6,597 bases of DNA from an uncultured Clostridia bacterium. Its GTDB lineage: Bacteria; Bacillota; Clostridia; Oscillospirales; Oscillospiraceae. Below are positions 3,884-6,597 of the stretch, in pieces (the first letter of the stretch is position 1; each line of letters starts with the position of its first letter). The position numbers and the translations under genes are program-made. The DNA lies in assembly GCA_945910975.1 (NCBI GenBank), contig CAMDZY010000102.1, positions 1-6,597 of the forward strand, read 5' to 3'. The notes beneath the pieces are model-generated. The model was not told the origin of the DNA and did not search any database. It saw only the letters and a list, made by a program, of their open reading frames with translations.

Positions 3884-5821
3884 TTAGCCGCGTTTAAATT
3901 GCTTTTCCAGCTGCCGCTGGGAGAGCGTAATGCAGATGGGTCTGCCATGGGGACAATATTTCAAATCCTCCCGCGCCAGCACCTGCCGCACCAGCGCTTC
4001 GCGCTCGGCCGGCTCCGTGTGCCAGCCGCCCTTGATGGCAGCCTTGCAGGCGATGGTGTGCAGAAGCTCGTCGCGCAGCGCATCGGCGCTCAGCTTACGG
4101 CCGGAGAGCAGCTTGCCTGCCAACTCCGACAGACTGGCTTCGGCGTCCGCAAGATCGACGTCGCTGGGAATCTGCCGCAGCACAACGGTGCCATCGCCAA
4201 AATCCTGCACGTCATAGCCCAAATTTTGCAGCAGCGCCTGATTTTGCAGCACAATTGCCGCTTCCTCCCGCGCCAGCGAACAGTAGATCGGCGTCATCAG
4301 CAGCTGCCCCATAATGGGGTGCGTCTGCGCCTTTAATTTTTCAAACAAAATCCGCTCGTGTGCGGCGTGCTTATCGATAAAAATCACGGTTTTTTCCTGC
4401 TCCACCACAAAATAGGTGTCCAGCACCTCGCCGACAATGCGGAACGGCGCGGTTTGCAGGGGCAGACTTTGCTGTTCCGGAGCCGTTTGGGGCACGTCAG
4501 GCTGTTTGGGAGAAGGCGGCGCAGCTTCTACGGGCGGAATCGGCCGGGACACCGGCGCTTCGTCTGTCCACGTGGGCATGACGATCGGCTCGTGAAACGC
4601 CGCCTGCGCAGGCTTGACCGGCTCGCGCGGTTCGGCCGGCTTTGGTTTGACCGGCGGCACTGTCTGCGCAGCAATCTTCGGCGCAAACACCTGTTTGACC
4701 ACCTCGGCATCCACCTTGACCGGCTTTTGCTCCTGCAAGACCGTTGCCATGGCGCGGTATTCCTCCGCCGTCATGGTGTGAAACGCCTGTTTTGTTTCCT
4801 TGGGTCTGCTCAGCTTCATTTCTACCCGGCCGGGCGCGCGGTTCAGGGTGGACAGCACGCCGTAATGCACACAATCGAATACTTCCCGTTCCGAAACAAA
4901 TTTAACCTCGGTTTTCGCCGGATGGACATTGACGTCTACGGCATCCTTCGGCAGCTCGATGTGCAGCACGCACGCCGGGAAGCGTCCGACCATCATCTGG
5001 TTTTTGTAGGCCTCCTCCAACGCCGTGGACAAGCTGCGGTTGCGCACATAGCGGCCGTTGATGAAAAAGTGCTGGTACGCACGCGTGCCGCGTGTGGAGG
5101 TCGGCTTGGACACGTAGCCGTGGATGGAGGTTTTCTCCCAATGGCTGTCGACCGGCAGCATATCCAGCGCGTCCTTCCGGCCAAAAATGGCATAAATCGC
5201 GCTGAGCAGCTGTCCGTCGCCGGGCGTGTGCAACTCCTCCTTGCCCTCGCGCACAAAGCGAAACGCAATATCCGGACGGGAGAGCGCCTGTTTTTGCACG
5301 GTAGAAAACACCGCAGAGCCTTCCACGGAGTCGCGCTTCATAAATTTCATCCGCGCCGGTGTGTTGTAGAATAAGTCCCGGACAATGATCGTGGTTCCCT
5401 CCGGGCAACCGGCCTCGCTCTGCTCGGTCAGGCAGCCGGCATCTAGGTGCAGGGAGGTTCCCGCATCCACGCCGGAAACGCGGGTCATTAGGTCAATATG
5501 GGAAACGGCGGCGGTCGCTGCCAGCGCTTCGCCGCGGAAGCCCAGCGTGCCGATTGCGGACAAGTCCTCCGCAACGCGGATCTTGCTGGTGGCATGGCGC
5601 AAAAAGGCCGTGGGGGCATCCTGCGCCGTCATGCCGCAGCCGTTGTCGGTCACACGCAAAAACGACAGGCCGCCGTTTTGAATTTCCACCGTGACTTGGG
5701 TTGCACCGGCATCGATGGAATTTTCCATCAGCTCCTTGACCACGGAGGCCGGGCGCTCCACCACCTCACCGGCGGCGATCAGATCCGCCAGATGCGGCGG
5801 TAATTGGATAATTTTCGACAT
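3884..5821 (-). CDS. mutL: DNA mismatch repair protein MutL (endonuclease type)
   Basis: Predicted 645-residue MutL, the ATP-driven matchmaker that acts after MutS and, in this class, nicks DNA itself. The GHKL ATPase and transducer domains span about 1-335: ELMENSIDAGA (30-40), DNGCGM (59-64), ATSKI (77-81), GTLGFRGEAL (91-100), FYNTPAR (151-157), and VDVNVHPAKTEVKF (295-308). A Pro/Ala/Lys/Glu linker runs about 365-455. The C-terminal endonuclease domain has D483-K-H485-A-A-H-E489...E494, fitting the D-Q-H-A-x2-E-x4-E metal motif except K for Q. It also has ACKAAIK (591-597), CPHGRP (623-628), and QLLMTP (506-511), which resembles a sliding-clamp motif. The ATG at 5819-5821 has GAGGAAG 5 nt upstream. 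The start fits the family: MSKIIQLPPHLADLIAAGEV. It lies 10 nt after the CPBP gene and 22 nt before miaA. Confidence 0.98.
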   Translation of the reverse strand: MSKIIQLPPHLADLIAAGEVVERPASVVKELMENSIDAGATQVTVEIQNGGLSFLRVTDNGCGMTAQDAPTAFLRHATSKIRVAEDLSAIGTLGFRGEALAATAAVSHIDLMTRVSGVDAGTSLHLDAGCLTEQSEAGCPEGTTIIVRDLFYNTPARMKFMKRDSVEGSAVFSTVQKQALSRPDIAFRFVREGKEELHTPGDGQLLSAIYAIFGRKDALDMLPVDSHWEKTSIHGYVSKPTSTRGTRAYQHFFINGRYVRNRSLSTALEEAYKNQMMVGRFPACVLHIELPKDAVDVNVHPAKTEVKFVSEREVFDCVHYGVLSTLNRAPGRVEMKLSRPKETKQAFHTMTAEEYRAMATVLQEQKPVKVDAEVVKQVFAPKIAAQTVPPVKPKPAEPREPVKPAQAAFHEPIVMPTWTDEAPVSRPIPPVEAAPPSPKQPDVPQTAPEQQSLPLQTAPFRIVGEVLDTYFVVEQEKTVIFIDKHAAHERILFEKLKAQTHPIMGQLLMTPIYCSLAREEAAIVLQNQALLQNLGYDVQDFGDGTVVLRQIPSDVDLADAEASLSELAGKLLSGRKLSADALRDELLHTIACKAAIKGGWHTEPAEREALVRQVLAREDLKYCPHGRPICITLSQRQLEKQFKRG

Positions 5822-5826
5822 TTTTT

Positions 5827-5833
5827 CTTCCTC
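5827..5833 (-). promoter_or_regulatory. Ribosome binding site of mutL overlapping the upstream stop
   Basis: GAGGAAG lies 5 nt before the mutL ATG and shares bases with the TGA stop of the CPBP gene (5832-5834). It rules out the in-frame TTG at 5837-5839, which lies upstream of this site. The overlap suggests terminating ribosomes hand over to mutL. Confidence 0.8.
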
Positions 5834-6536
5834 AGACAAACAGCAACGCAGCGGTGATGAAGTTGATCGACGCGTGCGTCAAAATGGACGCCCAGACGGT
5901 GTTGCTCTTTTCATATGCCCATGCCAGCGCCAGACCGGCGGGCAGATAGGTCACGGAAACCAGCAGCAGGTTCCAAACGGTATACACCCCGACATACTGC
6001 CACACGTGAAGAATCGCAAACGCCAGCATCGAAACGGCATACGCCACGATTCGATTTTTCCCGCGCAGCGTACCAAAGATCATTCCCCGGCACAGGCTTT
6101 CCTCCACCACCGGCGCCAGCGCGCAGGTGCAAATCAGCATCGGCACGCGGTGATTGCGCATCATCAGCGTTACGGCGTCGTTATTGGCGTTTTGCAGATT
6201 CACCCCGGTCAGCGAATAGATCAGGGCGAGTGCATAGTACATGGCATAGTAAAATGCAATGGCTAAAATGACCGTCTGCACAAATTGCCAAAATTGGTGC
6301 CCCGCGACACAAAGCGAATCAAATAAAAACCGATGAAAAATCAGGACAATCGCGATAAAATTCACCACGAAGGTGATGACATTGAGCTGGTACACACTCA
6401 GGTTCATGCGCAGCCCCTCGCCGATCAGACTGATCAGCATGGGCGTGAGCATCACGTAAAAGGGCAGATAAATCAGTCCGCCAATCACTTCGCCCCGGCG
6501 CAGCTGCGCGGAGGTTGTTTTTGCTTTCTTTGCCAT
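5832..6536 (-). CDS. CPBP-family intramembrane metalloprotease
   Basis: Predicted 234-residue polytopic membrane protein of the CPBP/Abi family (CAAX prenyl protease 2 and bacteriocin-processing enzymes). The three active-site motifs are present: E145-E146-x3-R150 (VEESLCRG), F173-x3-H177 (FAILH) and H221-x3-N225 (HASIN). Hydrophobic stretches at about 18-38, 51-70, 84-108, 132-145, 163-178, 185-207 and 215-233 suggest six to seven membrane segments. The substrate is unknown; bacterial members have been linked to bacteriocin self-immunity, peptide maturation and membrane protein processing. The ATG (6534-6536) has AGGAG at 6543-6547, which overlaps the TAG stop of the upstream mutS-like gene; the stop in turn overlaps the mutL ribosome site. 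It therefore lies inside a mutS-mutL operon, an unusual place, and nothing in its sequence suggests a DNA repair role. Confidence 0.93.
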   Translation of the reverse strand: MAKKAKTTSAQLRRGEVIGGLIYLPFYVMLTPMLISLIGEGLRMNLSVYQLNVITFVVNFIAIVLIFHRFLFDSLCVAGHQFWQFVQTVILAIAFYYAMYYALALIYSLTGVNLQNANNDAVTLMMRNHRVPMLICTCALAPVVEESLCRGMIFGTLRGKNRIVAYAVSMLAFAILHVWQYVGVYTVWNLLLVSVTYLPAGLALAWAYEKSNTVWASILTHASINFITAALLFV

Positions 6537-6542
6537 GGCGCG

Positions 6543-6547
6543 CTCCT
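6543..6547 (-). promoter_or_regulatory. Ribosome binding site of the CPBP gene, overlapping the mutS stop
   Basis: AGGAG lies 6 nt before the ATG at 6534-6536 and overlaps the TAG stop (6546-6548) of the upstream gene. This is the first of two stop/ribosome-site overlaps in a row. Confidence 0.75.
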
Positions 6548-6597
6548 ATTCGTGTGCAAGCAGCTGCTTGAGCTGATACAGTTCATTGAGCGCTTCA
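6546..6597 (-). CDS. mutS: Probable MutS C-terminal end (cut by window edge)
   Basis: The open frame entering from the right edge ends EALNELYQLKQLLAHE and then TAG. The A-L/M-N-x-L-Y-x-L-K/Q pattern is the usual ending of bacterial MutS, whose last lines read like PxEALNxLYELKK. MutS is the mismatch-recognising ATPase that recruits MutL, and mutS directly upstream of mutL is a common Firmicutes arrangement. Only 16 residues are visible, with none of the ATPase or clamp domains, so the call rests on this tail plus context. The stop overlaps the ribosome binding site of the CPBP gene. Confidence 0.75.
   Translation of the reverse strand, partial: EALNELYQLKQLLAHE

Noticed and set aside
3214..3897. 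227-codon open frame on the plus strand
   Set aside because: It is antisense to miaA and the end of mutL, with no family motifs; miaA explains this DNA fully.
3859..3948. Longer miaA start at the ATG at 3946-3948
   Set aside because: It would add 29 residues read from inside mutL, has no ribosome binding site, and puts the P-loop too far from the N-terminus.
4358..5374. Long 338-codon open frame on the plus strand
   Set aside because: It lies wholly opposite mutL, whose motifs are intact. The translation is rich in Arg, His and Leu with no recognisable domain; long antisense frames are expected in GC-rich genes.
5819..5839. mutL start at TTG 5837-5839
   Set aside because: The clear GAGGAAG site lies downstream of it, and MSKIIQLPP is the usual family start.

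Overview
All nine protein-coding genes supported here lie on the minus strand, so the window is best read from its right end to its left. The gene set is Gram-positive Firmicutes: SepF, DivIVA, an endonuclease-type MutL, strong purine-rich ribosome binding sites, and miaA next to hfq. The moderately high GC, the FGGY form of the DivIVA N-terminus and the DKHAAHER form of the MutL metal motif suggest a clostridial gut bacterium of the Oscillospiraceae/Ruminococcaceae type. That assignment is inference from protein style and gene order, not from a database match.

Layout in transcription order: the last 16 codons of a gene that looks like mutS (right edge); a CPBP-family membrane protease; mutL; miaA; hfq; a membrane-anchored HlyD-type adaptor; a YggS/YlmE PLP-binding protein; sepF; and the first 24 codons of a divIVA-family gene (left edge). 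Junctions are tight: stop codons overlap Shine-Dalgarno sequences at mutS/CPBP and CPBP/mutL, there are 22 nt between mutL and miaA, 76 nt before hfq, 37 nt before hlyD, a 4-nt ATGA overlap between hlyD and yggS, 36 nt before sepF and 50 nt before divIVA. No intrinsic terminator was seen, so read-through along the whole window is plausible.

Functionally it joins two blocks that are both familiar in Firmicutes: mismatch repair, tRNA modification and RNA chaperone (mutS-mutL-miaA-hfq), and PLP homeostasis and cell division (yggS-sepF-divIVA). A CPBP protease sits inside the first block and an HlyD-type adaptor joins the two.

No undescribed multi-gene system is apparent. The most interesting signals are regulatory. 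The hfq leader has a perfect 10-bp inverted repeat that would close the hfq ribosome binding site and start codon in a read-through transcript. A candidate promoter overlaps the upstream arm, so a transcript from it would lack the blocking strand. A 31% GC patch inside yggS carries a near-consensus promoter (TTGACA-17-GATAAT), plus a second weaker one, both pointing at sepF and divIVA.
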